Assembly: GCA_035561515.1 (NCBI GenBank)
Contig: DATMXP010000054.1
Span: forward strand, 45,961-109,960
Source: Terriglobales bacterium
Lineage (GTDB): Bacteria; Acidobacteriota; Terriglobia; Terriglobales; Acidobacteriaceae
DNA: 64,000 bases
Direction of reading: 5' to 3'
The notes below the pieces were generated by a model that was not told the origin of the DNA, did no database searches, and saw nothing but the letters and a program-made list of their open reading frames with translations. A program made the translations under genes and the position numbers. Numbering within the stretch: the stretch's first letter is position 1; each line of letters opens with the position of its first letter. Of this stretch, positions 42,422-50,757 are shown one piece after another.

Positions 42422-43533
42422 GTAGTCTTCGATTCCACATTTTTGCGCACTCGTGGGTATCTGACTGGAACCACGGGAACGCACATTTTCTGCGTGGTCT
42501 GGCGCGTGAGTTGAAGCGGCTTGGCCACTCCGTCCGGTGCTACGAGCAACTGGGCTCGTGGTCGCTCACCAACCTTGTCCGGCAGGAGCGGGACCTTGCC
42601 GTTACCGCCATTGACGACTTCCGCCGTGAGTTTCCGGAACTTCCCGTCCAGTTTTACAACAACGACCACACGTTTCCGCAATTCGCCGCGGCACATCTGC
42701 GAGACGCCGATGTCGTCGTCATCCACGAGTGGAACGATCCGCAGGTCGTAAATTCCATTCTCGATTTGAAGAAGAAGTACGGATTCAAGGCGCTCTTTCA
42801 TGACACGCATCATCGTGCCTATACGAATGCCGGCGATATCCTCAAGTTTCGCCTTGACCTGTTCGACGGAGTATTGGCTTTCGGCGAAGCGATTCGCCGT
42901 ATCTACACAGATGGCTTCGGCATCGCCAAGGCCTGGACCTTCCACGAGGCAGCGGACGTAGAGAACTTCAAACCGATGCGCGTTCGCAAAGAGATCGATG
43001 TGGTGTGGGTAGGGAACTGGGGAGACGAAGAGCGGACGCGCGAGTTGCAGGAGTTCCTGGTTCAACCGGCAGCCGACGGAGCCACGCATCGGACGGTAGT
43101 GCACGGCGTTCGCTATCCGGACGAAGCGGTGAAGATGCTGAAGGACGCTGGGATTGAGTATCGTGGATACCTGCCGAATCTCAGCGCACCGCGCGTATAC
43201 GGCGCCAGCAAACTTACGTTGCACGTGCCGCGCCGCCAGTACACCAACGGACTGAGCGGCATCCCGACGATTCGAGTTTTCGAGACGCTTGCGTGTGGCA
43301 TCCCGCTTTTGTGTTCGCCCTGGGAAGACGTGGAGAAACTCTTCCGTCCGGGGCAGGACTACGTCTGTGTGCCAGACGGCAAGGCGATGCGAGCGGAGAT
43401 CGAGCACCTTCTCAAAGACGAGAACGCACGTAACCAGATCGCCGCCAACGGTATGGAGACCATCCAAGAGCGCCATACCTGTGGGCATCGCGCGGAGCAG
43501 TTGGTCGAGATCTGCCGGGAGTTGGCCGCATGA
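42418..43533 (+). CDS. CgeB-like glycosyltransferase 1
   Basis: A 371-residue GT-B protein. The front end MSSLRFHIFAHSWVSDWNHG and the donor half IDVVWVGNWGDEERTRELQEF, VYGASKLTLHVPRRQY and TIRVFETLACGIPLLCSPW resemble the YkvP/CgeB family of glycosyltransferases (Glyco_trans_1_2). Its start overlaps the previous stop and its stop overlaps the next start, both as ATGA. Two related genes follow. Acceptor and donor are unknown. Confidence 0.8.
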   Translation: MSSLRFHIFAHSWVSDWNHGNAHFLRGLARELKRLGHSVRCYEQLGSWSLTNLVRQERDLAVTAIDDFRREFPELPVQFYNNDHTFPQFAAAHLRDADVVVIHEWNDPQVVNSILDLKKKYGFKALFHDTHHRAYTNAGDILKFRLDLFDGVLAFGEAIRRIYTDGFGIAKAWTFHEAADVENFKPMRVRKEIDVVWVGNWGDEERTRELQEFLVQPAADGATHRTVVHGVRYPDEAVKMLKDAGIEYRGYLPNLSAPRVYGASKLTLHVPRRQYTNGLSGIPTIRVFETLACGIPLLCSPWEDVEKLFRPGQDYVCVPDGKAMRAEIEHLLKDENARNQIAANGMETIQERHTCGHRAEQLVEICRELAA

Positions 43534-44633
43534 AAGTCTTCGTCTTCGGATCAAGTATTACCTCGTCATATTGGAACGGCGCGGCAACGTACTATCGCGG
43601 CATCTACAAGTATCTGGCGCGGCTCGGATACGACATTACGTTCGCCGAGCCGGACATCTACAAACGTCAGCAGAATCGTGATACCGGCAACATCGATTAC
43701 GTCGATGTCGTCGTCTATCGAACACCGGACGACATCGAATCACTCCTGGCGCGAGCTGCGGATTGCGATATTGTCATCAAGCACAGCGGCGTTGGCGCGG
43801 ATGATGAGTTGCTCGAAGCCGGGGTGCTCGAATGCAGGTCGGCGAACACGCGCGTGGCCTTCTGGGATGTGGATGCTCCAGCAACGCTGGCCCGCGTAGA
43901 GGGCCATTCAGATGACCCGTTCCGTAAACTCATCCCGCAATATGATTTTGTTTTCACCTACGGCGGCGGGCCACCAATAGTTCGGCATTACTTGAGGTTA
44001 GGGGCGCAGAACTGCCATCCGATCTACAACGGTGTGGATCCGGATCACCATCATCCCGTTGCGCGGGATCAAAAATTCCAGTGCGACCTTGCCTTTGTGG
44101 GACACCGCCTGCCAGATCGCGAAAAGCGCGTCGAGGACTTCTTCTTCCGTGCGGCGGAACTCGCACCCGAGATGAAGTTTGTACTTGGAGGCGAGGGGTG
44201 GGGCGGCAAAAAGCTTCCTTCTAACGTGCGGTGGATCGGGCACGTTGCCACTCATCAGCACAATGTTGTGAATTGCTCGGCGCGAATGGTGCTGAATATC
44301 AATCGCGATTCCATGGCAAACGTGGGATTCTCTCCGCCCACCAGGGTTTTCGAAGCGGCAGGCGCGGGAGCTTGTTTGATTACCGACCAGTGGCCCGGTA
44401 TTGATCATTTCTTCGTGCCTGGCGAGGAGATTCTGGTGGCGTCGTCGGCCAAAGAAATCGTTGAACATCTGCGTTCGCACTCCGTTGAGCAGAGCCATCG
44501 CATCGGAGAATCAACGCGGAGGCGCGCGCTTCATGCGCATACCTATCAATTGCGTGTGCAGGCGGTTGATTCCATCCTGCAAGGCAAACCAGAAACGGCG
44601 AGCGCCGGTGTTGAAACTGTGGTATCGGCCTAA
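43530..44633 (+). CDS. CgeB-like glycosyltransferase 2
   Basis: A 367-residue GT-B protein beginning MKVFVFGSSITSSYWNGAAT. It carries FVFTYGGGPPIVRHYLRLGA, PIYNGVDPDHHHPV, and the donor-site segment TRVFEAAGAGACLITDQWPG followed by FFVPGEEILVASS. These match the next gene closely (same start pattern, same NWPG/QWPG box), so the two arose by duplication. ATGA overlap with the upstream gene. Confidence 0.8.
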   Translation: MKVFVFGSSITSSYWNGAATYYRGIYKYLARLGYDITFAEPDIYKRQQNRDTGNIDYVDVVVYRTPDDIESLLARAADCDIVIKHSGVGADDELLEAGVLECRSANTRVAFWDVDAPATLARVEGHSDDPFRKLIPQYDFVFTYGGGPPIVRHYLRLGAQNCHPIYNGVDPDHHHPVARDQKFQCDLAFVGHRLPDREKRVEDFFFRAAELAPEMKFVLGGEGWGGKKLPSNVRWIGHVATHQHNVVNCSARMVLNINRDSMANVGFSPPTRVFEAAGAGACLITDQWPGIDHFFVPGEEILVASSAKEIVEHLRSHSVEQSHRIGESTRRRALHAHTYQLRVQAVDSILQGKPETASAGVETVVSA

Positions 44634-44657
44634 CGCTTACTTGTGCGAGGTTCATCG

Positions 44658-45767
44658 TTGAAGATCGTCATCTTCGGCCTGTCGATTACATCATCGTGGG
44701 GCAACGGCCATGCAACGACGTTTCGTGCGTTGACCAAGGGCCTGCATGCACGCGGACATCGCATTGTGTTTTTCGAGAAGGACGTGGAGTGGTATGCGTC
44801 CAACCGCGATATGCCCGAACCGCCGTTCTGCCGCGTTGAGTTGTATGGCGATTATGCTGCGGTCCGATCGAAGGCACTGGCTGAAGTGGCTGACGCGGAC
44901 GTGGTTGTGGTTGGGTCGTATTTCCCGGATGGCTTACAACTCATTGACGATCTGGCCGATTCGCCGGTTCCGGTGAAGACCTTTTACGACATCGATACGC
45001 CAATCACGATTTCACAACTGCGTGAAACGGGCCGCACGGACTACCTTCGCGCCGATCAACTCCCAACTTTTGACTTCTACTTCAGTTTTACAGGCGGGCC
45101 GTTACTGGCGGAGATCGAATCCCGTTTCGGTGCGAAGCGCGCCGTGCCGCTGTATTGCGCATTCGATCCAAAGGAGTATCGCAGCTTCAGCGTGAACAAG
45201 CGGTTTGCGTGTGACCTCAGTTATATGGGGACGTACGCGCCCGACCGTCAACCGAAAATCGACGAGTTCCTGTGTAAGCCGGCGACGGCGCTGCCGGGCC
45301 TTTCATTCATTGTTGCGGGACCGCAGTATCCGAAATCGATTCACTGGCCCAGGAACGTTCGGCGTATCACCCACCTGAATCCCCGTTGGCACGCACGTTT
45401 CTATTCATCGTCGCGGCTGACGCTCAACGTGACGCGACGCGACATGGTGCAGGCCGGTTACTCGCCCTCCGTGCGCCTCTTCGAGGCTGCCGCCTGTGGT
45501 GCAACGATCGTGTCGGACAACTGGCCCGGTCTTAATACTTTCTTTACGCCGGGAGAAGAGATCCTGTTGCCAACTTCAGGCGACGACGTGGTGCGGCTTC
45601 TCACCCATGCTGCGCGGGCGGAACTAGCTGAGATCGGAAAACGGGCGCAGGAGCGCGTGCTCGCGGAACACACAAACAGCAAGCGGGCAGAGGAGTTTGA
45701 ATCCTATGTCCAATCGGTGGGAACGCCGAACATACCGGAGATTGCGCCCGCTCTCAGCACCGCGTAG
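44658..45767 (+). CDS. CgeB-like glycosyltransferase 3
   Basis: A 369-residue paralogue of the preceding gene: KIVIFGLSITSSWGNGHATT at the start, PLYCAFDPKEYRSF in the middle, and VRLFEAAACGATIVSDNWPG, then FFTPGEEILLPTSG near the end. TTG 44658 is preferred because GAGG lies 8 nt upstream and the N-terminus then aligns with the paralogue; a GTG at 44643 would add five residues. It follows the previous gene by 24 bp. Confidence 0.8.
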   Translation: MKIVIFGLSITSSWGNGHATTFRALTKGLHARGHRIVFFEKDVEWYASNRDMPEPPFCRVELYGDYAAVRSKALAEVADADVVVVGSYFPDGLQLIDDLADSPVPVKTFYDIDTPITISQLRETGRTDYLRADQLPTFDFYFSFTGGPLLAEIESRFGAKRAVPLYCAFDPKEYRSFSVNKRFACDLSYMGTYAPDRQPKIDEFLCKPATALPGLSFIVAGPQYPKSIHWPRNVRRITHLNPRWHARFYSSSRLTLNVTRRDMVQAGYSPSVRLFEAAACGATIVSDNWPGLNTFFTPGEEILLPTSGDDVVRLLTHAARAELAEIGKRAQERVLAEHTNSKRAEEFESYVQSVGTPNIPEIAPALSTA

Positions 45768-45865
45768 GTATGCGCAGTGCGCCAACATACACCCCTCCAA
45801 GTGCATCAGAAGTAATGACCGCTGATGGCAAGCGGAATCCCATATTTTTCCTAGCGAGGGGTGCT

Positions 45866-46936
45866 ATGAGGATTGGCCTCATTGTTCCTCCGTTCATTTC
45901 TGTGCCACCCAGAGGGTACGGCGGAACGGAATTGTTCGCTGCCCATCTTGCGGAAGGCCTTAGTCAACTTGGGTTTGATGTTGTTGTTTACACCAATGGG
46001 GAGTCGACCGTCCCGGTGGAAAGGCGCTGGATTTACCCCGAAGGCAAGTGGCCCTTGGATGGAGAAATCCATTCAAGCCTTCGCGATATCAACCATGGCG
46101 CCTGGGCGGTACGCGATGCTGTGGAGTCATGCGACCTGATTCACCTGAACAATGCACCGGGGATCGTACACTCCCGGTTCTCCAACGTGCCGTTCGTCTA
46201 TACGATTCACCACGCGCGCGAAGATGGCCTGAGCCAGTTCTATTCCTTCTACCCTGATATCTGGTATGTCTCCATCAGCGAGTTTCAAAAGAAGCTCGAA
46301 AACGTACCGAAGATCCGCACCATTCATCACGGGCTTGAGGTTTCTCAGTATCGCGTCGGCGATGGGCAGCGCTCGTATCTGACTTTTTTGGGACGTATTG
46401 CTCCCATGAAGGGAGCCCATAACGCGATCAAGGTCGCCAAGCGTACCGGAATTCCACTGAAGATTGCGGGCGAAGTGCAGCCGATGTACCAGGAGTACTT
46501 CGAGAAGGAAATCAAACCGCACATTGATGGCAAGTTCATCGAATTCATTGGCGAAGCCGATCACGACGCCAAGAACGAGCTACTGGGTAATTCCATCGGA
46601 CTGCTGTTTCCGATTGAGTGGGACGAGCCCTTTGGGCTGGTCATGATCGAGAGCATGGCTTGCGGCACCCCGGTATTCGCGTTCCCGGGTGGTTCGGTCG
46701 CGGAAGTCGTGCAGGACGGTGTTTCCGGCTACATCTGCACCTCCGTGGAGCACATGGCGGAGCGAATCGCAAAAGCTGGAGATTTCAAGCCTGATCTTGT
46801 CCGGGCGTACGTAAACGAGAATTTCTCCATCGAAAAGATGGTCAAGAGTTATGCCGACCTCTACCTTGAGATTGGCGGCGTGTCGCCGGTGCTTCATTCG
46901 GATCTCAATGAGCCCAACGAACAGGCAGTAGCATGA
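45866..46936 (+). CDS. GT4-type glycosyltransferase
   Basis: A 356-residue GT-B glycosyltransferase starting MRIGLIVPPFISVPPRGYGG, the usual acceptor-side glycine loop. Its donor half has LTFLGRIAPMKGAHNAIKVA, EFIGEADHDAKNELLGNS and the E-x7-E region DEPFGLVMIESMACGTP. ATG 45866 has GAGGGG 6 nt upstream; an upstream ATG-less frame to 45770 is not needed. The 98-bp gap before it is the largest inside the cluster. Its stop overlaps the debranching enzyme start (ATGA). Confidence 0.87.
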   Translation: MRIGLIVPPFISVPPRGYGGTELFAAHLAEGLSQLGFDVVVYTNGESTVPVERRWIYPEGKWPLDGEIHSSLRDINHGAWAVRDAVESCDLIHLNNAPGIVHSRFSNVPFVYTIHHAREDGLSQFYSFYPDIWYVSISEFQKKLENVPKIRTIHHGLEVSQYRVGDGQRSYLTFLGRIAPMKGAHNAIKVAKRTGIPLKIAGEVQPMYQEYFEKEIKPHIDGKFIEFIGEADHDAKNELLGNSIGLLFPIEWDEPFGLVMIESMACGTPVFAFPGGSVAEVVQDGVSGYICTSVEHMAERIAKAGDFKPDLVRAYVNENFSIEKMVKSYADLYLEIGGVSPVLHSDLNEPNEQAVA

Positions 46937-49146
46937 CGAATCGAACGATGGTGACTGAGCGCGACCTGGTCCCGATCCCCGTCCCGTATTCTGCACAAGC
47001 AGAGTTCCAGATGATGGGTCCGCGCAAGGTGGACAACCTCACCTTGATCGATGGCAAGACCTTCCTGGCGACGAGAGTGTCTGGTGACATTGCGCCTCCG
47101 GGCGCGCCGGACACAGGCTTCTTCCATGACGACACGCGTTTTCTCAGTTTCATGGAAATGCGCGTCGGCGGCCTGCGCACGGTACTCCTGTCGTCGAATA
47201 CCGAAAAGACGTTCCTGTCGCAAATCGAACTGACCACCTCGAACATTCACCTGCGCGATTCGTTCGACCTGCCCGAGAACACGATTCACATTCGCCGTGA
47301 GCAAATGCTCAGCGGTGACGCGCTCTTCGAACACATCACCTTCGAAAACTTCAACCTGAACAGCGTCGAGTTCAGGGTAGAGATCGAATACCAGGCCGAT
47401 TTTGTCGATGTGTTCCAGGTCAGAGGTATGGGCCGGAATCAGCACGGCCAATACTTCCAGCCGGTCGTGAAGGAGAGCTCCATCGGGTTCTATTACCGCG
47501 GCCGCGACAATGTCCTGCGACACACACTCGTAGAGATGGAACCTGCACCGGCAGCCATCGAAGACGGAGTGGCGCGATGGGAAGTCAAGCTGGACTCCCT
47601 CCAGCGGATGGAATTCAACATTCGGGTCCGGGCGGTCGTGGAGAACTCGCGCGCGGCGGTGTCGAAGGGCGGTTTCGACGAAAACCTCCAGCGACGTCGC
47701 GAGAACTTCCATAAATGGGAGCAACAGGCGACCCAGTTCAAAAGCAGCAACGACGTATTTGACGCCACCCTGCACACATGCGTCAGCGACTTCCACGCGC
47801 TGCAAATTCCGGACGGCGACGAGCATGTAATCGCCGCAGGTATTCCGTGGTTCGCGACAATGTTCGGGCGCGACTCCATTATTGCCGCATACCAATCGTT
47901 ATCGTTAAACCCGACGTTGGCGGCCGAGACACTGCGCGTCCTCGCGCGCTACCAGGGTAAGGAATACAACGACTGGCTCGACGAAGAGCCGGGAAAGATT
48001 CTGCATGAGTATCGCCAGGGCGAGATGACGCGTTCTGGCGAAATGCCGTTCGGTCCCTACTACGGCAGCATTGACGCCACTCCCCTGTGGCTCATCCTTC
48101 TCGGCGAAACCTGGAACTGGACGGCAGACGAGGAACTGATCGGCGACCTGTTGCCGGCCGCGTACAAGGCCCTCGACTGGATCGACAACTACGGCGACCT
48201 CGACGGTGACGGCTTCGTGGAGTATTTACGGCGTTCCAAGCGCGGCTTGATCAACCAGGGTTGGAAAGATTCCTGGGATGCCAACATGCATCGCGACGGC
48301 AAGGTCGCTACTCCGCCGATCGCTTTGGTCGAGGTGCAGGGGTACGTGTATGACGCGAAGTATCGCATGGCGTCGCTGTTGCGCTCCTTCGGGGATTCCG
48401 ACCGCGCCGACAGACTGAAGAAAGACTGCACCGAAATGGCAAAGCGTTTCGAGAAAGCCTACTGGATGCCGCAACGCGGCTTTTACGCTATGGCGCTCGA
48501 TTCCGAGAAGAAACCGCTGGAGGTGATCTCCTCCAATCCGGGACACCTTCTCTTCACGCGTATGATCGGCCGCGAGCGTGCCCGGTCGATCGTGAACCGT
48601 CTCATGCGCTCCGACATGTTCAGCGGATGGGGATGGCGCACCATGTCGTGCGACGAGAGCGTCTTCAATCCATTGAGCTACCACCGCGGTTCGGTGTGGC
48701 CGCATGACAATTCGCTGATCGCCCACGGCATGGCGCTGAATGAATTCCGTGCTCCCGCCCTGCGTCTGTTTTCCACGCTCTTCCAGGCTGCGCTCACGTT
48801 CCGCGACTATCGACTGCCCGAGTTGTTTTGCGGAGTCCAGCGTCGCGAGCACGATGTCCCTGTTCATTATCCCGTTTCGTGTTCGCCGCAGGCATGGGCG
48901 TCGGGCGCGCTGTTCCTGATTCTGAACTCGCTCCTTGGAATTCGCCCGAGCGCTCCGCGCAAAGAAGTGAACATCATCAATCCGGTGCTGCCGGAGTGGC
49001 TCGACCACCTGCACATCCGGAACCTCAGAATCGGCAATAGCCGCGTGGGTCTGGACTTTTCACGGCGCGGGGAACGCACATTCTGCAATGTCGTCGATGT
49101 GGAAGGCGACAAGTGCGTGGTCAACGTTGTGTTCAAAAAGCAGTGA
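46933..49146 (+). CDS. Amylo-alpha-1,6-glucosidase (glycogen-debranching type)
   Basis: A 737-residue glycosidase. The N-terminal beta-sandwich (about 20-250; DNLTLIDGKTFLATRVSGD, DTGFFHDDTRFLSF) is followed by an (alpha/alpha)6 barrel with IPWFATMFGRDSIIAA, the catalytic-type acidic segment GDLDGDGFVEY, and FNPLSYHRGSVWPHDNS. The fold matches GDE-C/GH133-like enzymes that remove alpha-1,6-linked glucose. It is probably cytoplasmic, since no signal peptide is seen. Coupled by ATGA to the preceding glycosyltransferase, it points to an alpha-glucan or a similar branched product for the whole cluster. Confidence 0.88.
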   Translation: MTNRTMVTERDLVPIPVPYSAQAEFQMMGPRKVDNLTLIDGKTFLATRVSGDIAPPGAPDTGFFHDDTRFLSFMEMRVGGLRTVLLSSNTEKTFLSQIELTTSNIHLRDSFDLPENTIHIRREQMLSGDALFEHITFENFNLNSVEFRVEIEYQADFVDVFQVRGMGRNQHGQYFQPVVKESSIGFYYRGRDNVLRHTLVEMEPAPAAIEDGVARWEVKLDSLQRMEFNIRVRAVVENSRAAVSKGGFDENLQRRRENFHKWEQQATQFKSSNDVFDATLHTCVSDFHALQIPDGDEHVIAAGIPWFATMFGRDSIIAAYQSLSLNPTLAAETLRVLARYQGKEYNDWLDEEPGKILHEYRQGEMTRSGEMPFGPYYGSIDATPLWLILLGETWNWTADEELIGDLLPAAYKALDWIDNYGDLDGDGFVEYLRRSKRGLINQGWKDSWDANMHRDGKVATPPIALVEVQGYVYDAKYRMASLLRSFGDSDRADRLKKDCTEMAKRFEKAYWMPQRGFYAMALDSEKKPLEVISSNPGHLLFTRMIGRERARSIVNRLMRSDMFSGWGWRTMSCDESVFNPLSYHRGSVWPHDNSLIAHGMALNEFRAPALRLFSTLFQAALTFRDYRLPELFCGVQRREHDVPVHYPVSCSPQAWASGALFLILNSLLGIRPSAPRKEVNIINPVLPEWLDHLHIRNLRIGNSRVGLDFSRRGERTFCNVVDVEGDKCVVNVVFKKQ

Positions 49147-49194
49147 CCAAGCCACTGATTTACACTGACATCAGCATTCATCTTGGAGGACGGA

Positions 49195-49464
49195 ATGGCG
49201 CAAGTGAAGATCACGATTCGCCCCAATGGGCCTTATCGTGTGGAAGCCCCCGAGGGCAGCATCGAGTTGATTAATCCGGACGGAACGCCAGTTGACCTGA
49301 CCGGCAAGCCGGCATTTTCGCTGTGCCGCTGCGGCGCAAGCGTGAACAAGCCCTTCTGCGACGGGACACATTCGAAGATCGGTTTTCAGGCTGCGGAAGC
49401 TGCGGTCAAGAAGGAAGCAGGTTCGAGCGTCCCGCCCGGACCCGGAACTCCGGCCAAGGGCTAA
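49195..49464 (+). CDS. CDGSH-type iron-sulfur protein
   Basis: An 89-residue protein with one CDGSH domain: CRCGASVNKPFCDGTHSKIG gives the 3Cys-1His ligands of a labile 2Fe-2S cluster. The part before it (VKITIRPNGPYRVEAPEGSI) is the short beta domain common to small bacterial CDGSH proteins. ATG 49195 is decided by GGAGGACGG upstream. It follows the debranching gene by 48 bp and may be the last gene of the cluster. Role: redox or cluster transfer. Confidence 0.85.
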   Translation: MAQVKITIRPNGPYRVEAPEGSIELINPDGTPVDLTGKPAFSLCRCGASVNKPFCDGTHSKIGFQAAEAAVKKEAGSSVPPGPGTPAKG

Positions 49465-49482
49465 CTGGACAAGAGGTACACG

Positions 49483-49508
49483 ACCGCGGGCAGTGCGCTC
49501 GCGGTTTT
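49483..49508. terminator. Weak hairpin between convergent genes
   Basis: ACCGCG and CGCGGT with an 11-nt loop and a TTTT tract on the plus strand, between the CDGSH gene and the VWA gene. Confidence 0.4.
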
Positions 49509-49513
49509 CGTGT

Positions 49514-50755
49514 TTAGTGGATCGTCTTCGACTTCCGCGACATGTAATCCATCAGCAGATACTGCCCAAGCGTATACGGCGTGGTGAAGTAGGCTTTGCC
49601 GCGACACATCTCTGTGACTTTCTGCACGAACTGCACTAGTCCATAATCGGACGCAAGCATGAACGTGTTGATCATCACGCCCGCGCGCTTGCATTTCGAA
49701 ACTTCCTCCAGTGTCTGGCTCACGACGAGCGGATCGAGTCCGAATGCGTTCTTGTAGATGCGCCCGTCTTCCAGCGTAAGCGCCGAGGGTTTCCCGTCGG
49801 TGATCATCACGATCTGCTTCATGTCCTTGCGCTGTTGCTTGAGGATGCGCTGAGCCAGTCGAAGCCCTTCGCGTGTGTTCGTGTAGTACGGTCCAACCTT
49901 TACGCGTGCTAGTTGCGATAGCGGAATTTCCTCCGCGGAATCGTGAAACAGAATCAGCGACAACGAATCTCCCGGATACTGGGTCCGGATCAGTTGCGAC
50001 AACGCCATCGCCACTTTCTTCGCGGGAGTGAATCGGTCTTCTCCGTACAGGATCATCGAGTGCGAGCAATCAAGCATCAACACCGTCGCGCACGACGACT
50101 GATACTCGCACTGGTGCACCTGTAGATCGGAGTATTCGATATTCAGCGGCAGGGTGAGTCCCTCGCGCTGAATCGCATTCGACAATGTCGCCGTGATATC
50201 CAGGTTCAGGGTGTCGCCGAACTCGTACGTCTTGGACGAACCGCTCGCCTCAATGCCGGTTGCGAGGTCGCGTGTGTCATGGCGCCCGAAGCTCGATTTG
50301 CCCAGCGATCCCAGCAACTCGCGCAGCGTCCGATAGCCAAGGAAGTCCAGGCTCTTGTCCGTAATCTCGAATTTCGCCTGCGTTTCCGACTGACCCACTT
50401 GCCCGCCGACGCTCGGGTTCTGCGCCGGATCGTGCGGTTGGTCAATGGATATGTAGTCTTCCTGTTGCATGCGTTGAATGATCTGCTCGATCAATTCATC
50501 GAGCTTTCCTTCGAGCATCATTTCTTCGATCTGCTGTTGCATCTGTTCGTCGAAAAGTTCGCCGCTCATCAGCGCCTGCTCGATGGCTTTCTTCAGTTCC
50601 TCAAGCGTCTGCTCCATGTCGCGCATGTCGTACATGCCATATGAATTCTGGAACCCGCTCTGGAGCAGATAGTCCGACAACGCGTTGAGCAGGTCTTCCA
50701 TGCTCATCTCGCCCGCCGGATCGGGTACGTATTTTGTATAGCGAATACGCTTCAC
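49514..50755 (-). CDS. VWA-domain protein, MoxR partner (CoxE-like)
   Basis: A 413-residue protein. A charged helical N-terminus (about 45-105, rich in Glu/Gln) may be a coiled coil. The von Willebrand A domain follows, with the MIDAS motif DCSHS at D229 and MITDGKPS downstream. It pairs with the ATPase gene 2 bp upstream. MoxR/VWA pairs act as chaperones that insert metals or mature enzyme complexes, as with Mg-chelatase I/D. The client is not visible here. Start ATG 50755. Confidence 0.82.
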   Translation of the reverse strand: MKRIRYTKYVPDPAGEMSMEDLLNALSDYLLQSGFQNSYGMYDMRDMEQTLEELKKAIEQALMSGELFDEQMQQQIEEMMLEGKLDELIEQIIQRMQQEDYISIDQPHDPAQNPSVGGQVGQSETQAKFEITDKSLDFLGYRTLRELLGSLGKSSFGRHDTRDLATGIEASGSSKTYEFGDTLNLDITATLSNAIQREGLTLPLNIEYSDLQVHQCEYQSSCATVLMLDCSHSMILYGEDRFTPAKKVAMALSQLIRTQYPGDSLSLILFHDSAEEIPLSQLARVKVGPYYTNTREGLRLAQRILKQQRKDMKQIVMITDGKPSALTLEDGRIYKNAFGLDPLVVSQTLEEVSKCKRAGVMINTFMLASDYGLVQFVQKVTEMCRGKAYFTTPYTLGQYLLMDYMSRKSKTIH

Positions 50756-50757
50756 GA

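Noticed and set aside
46894..47895. A 333-codon minus-strand frame over the debranching enzyme
   Set aside because: Its composition is that of a shadow frame, and the sense frame has clear family motifs.
48226..49014. A 262-codon minus-strand frame
   Set aside because: Antisense to the same debranching gene, without a domain.
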